A stretch of DNA of 35,102 bases from an uncultured Oscillochloris sp. (GTDB lineage Bacteria > Chloroflexota > Chloroflexia > Chloroflexales > Chloroflexaceae). Location: the NCBI GenBank assembly GCA_903916565.1, contig CAIWXH010000648.1, forward strand, positions 1 through 35,102, given 5' to 3'. Below, in pieces: positions 34,371-35,102 of this stretch; the stretch's first letter is position 1, and each line of letters opens with the position of its first letter. Position numbers and translations under genes: made by a program. The notes under the pieces are model-generated. The model saw nothing but the letters and a program-made list of their open reading frames with translations. It did not search any database and was not told where the DNA came from.

Positions 34371-35102
34371 CTACTCGTCGCGGCCAACCTGCTGAAGGGT
34401 GCGCTTGATCGCGTCGCGCTGGCCCCGATCCTGGGCCACCTCGCCCTCCCCCTCGATCTCCGGCTCATCCAGCTTGCCGCCCTTGCGGTCGCGCTTGGGT
34501 GCGGCGCTGCCGAACTTGGTGAGCAGATCCTCAAGGGTGGCATCGCCGACAAACTCCTCCTCGACATCCTCGGTCGAGTAGGTCTCGGCGGTCTGGGGGG
34601 CACCGCGACCACGGTCACGCTCGCGGCGCTCGCGGCGCTCGCGGTCGCGGTCACGGCCAGCCCGCGCCTCGGCGGCTGAGGCGAAGCGAGCGGCGGCGTT
34701 CTGGGCGGGCCGCTGCGCGGATGCGCCACCCGGCCCGGCTGAGGTGTAATCCTCGTCTTCGCTGGCGCTGCCGGGCTCTGGCTCTTCAAGGCGCATCGTC
34801 AGGCTGATGCGCTTGCTCTGCTGGTCAACCTCGATCACCCGCACCTGGATGTGGTCACCGACCTTAACCACGTCTTCGACCTTATTGACCCGGCTGGTCG
34901 AGAGGGCCGAGATGTGGACGAGGCCGTCGCGACCGACGCCGATGTCAACGAAGGCACCGAAGGGCGCGATACCGCTGACTGTGCCATCAAGGATCTGGCC
35001 CGGCTCAAGGCCCTGCATCTTCTGCGAACGCTGGGCGCGGCGCAGACTCAGGCTGATGCGGGTGCCCTCGGGGTCAACCTCTAGCACCTTGAACAGGAAG
35101 CG
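34371..35102 (-). CDS. S1 RNA-binding domain protein, 5'-partial at window end
   Basis: PGQILDGTVSGIAPFGAFVDIGVGRDGLVHISALSTSRVNKVEDVVKVGDHIQVRVIEVDQQSKRISLTMR S1 domain, then an RDRDRERRERRERDRGR charged tail; the frame continues past 35087. Confidence 0.88.
   Translation of the reverse strand, partial: RFLFKVLEVDPEGTRISLSLRRAQRSQKMQGLEPGQILDGTVSGIAPFGAFVDIGVGRDGLVHISALSTSRVNKVEDVVKVGDHIQVRVIEVDQQSKRISLTMRLEEPEPGSASEDEDYTSAGPGGASAQRPAQNAAARFASAAEARAGRDRDRERRERRERDRGRGAPQTAETYSTEDVEEEFVGDATLEDLLTKFGSAAPKRDRKGGKLDEPEIEGEGEVAQDRGQRDAIKRTLQQVGRDE

Overview
The window is a high-GC chromosomal segment that I read as coming from a filamentous anoxygenic phototroph of the Chloroflexales. This rests mainly on an 80-aa ORF (10643-10885, +) that matches the chlorosome baseplate protein CsmA by recognition. 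The centre (about 9.1-26.5 kb, + strand) looks like a chlorosome-biogenesis locus. It holds three ArsA/GET3-family ATPases (the third with no recognisable P-loop), CsmA, two paralogous PH-like proteins with disordered tails, two alpha/beta hydrolases, a HExxH zincin-like protein, a Pro/Ala-rich protein, two small CsmM/CsmN-like proteins, an NDH-2-like flavoprotein and two tandem B12/radical-SAM enzymes. Inserted between the lipase and the csmM/csmN-like genes is about 425 bp of non-coding sequence (about 20475-20900). It has its own sigma70-like promoter and a dense series of hairpins and long-range helices. I propose a large structured RNA, possibly a stand-alone HEARO/OMEGA (IscB omega-RNA-like) RNA, sitting directly upstream of a truncated methyltransferase-like fragment. 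Left flank (- strand): a DUF4175-like membrane protein (partial), a SAM methyltransferase, an HD-GYP response regulator, an ErpA/HesB protein, a CtaA-CtaB fusion, a COX2-TM-like mini-protein, an FHA membrane protein and a VWA/zinc-ribbon protein. Right flank: a small membrane protein, an HTH-TM-M23 protein, an ABC-2 exporter with a PadR regulator, and the conserved rpmH-rnpA-yidC-jag cluster next to an S1-domain protein (partial). Several dispersed palindromic or MITE-like repeats occur. All calls are from direct reading; no database search was run.
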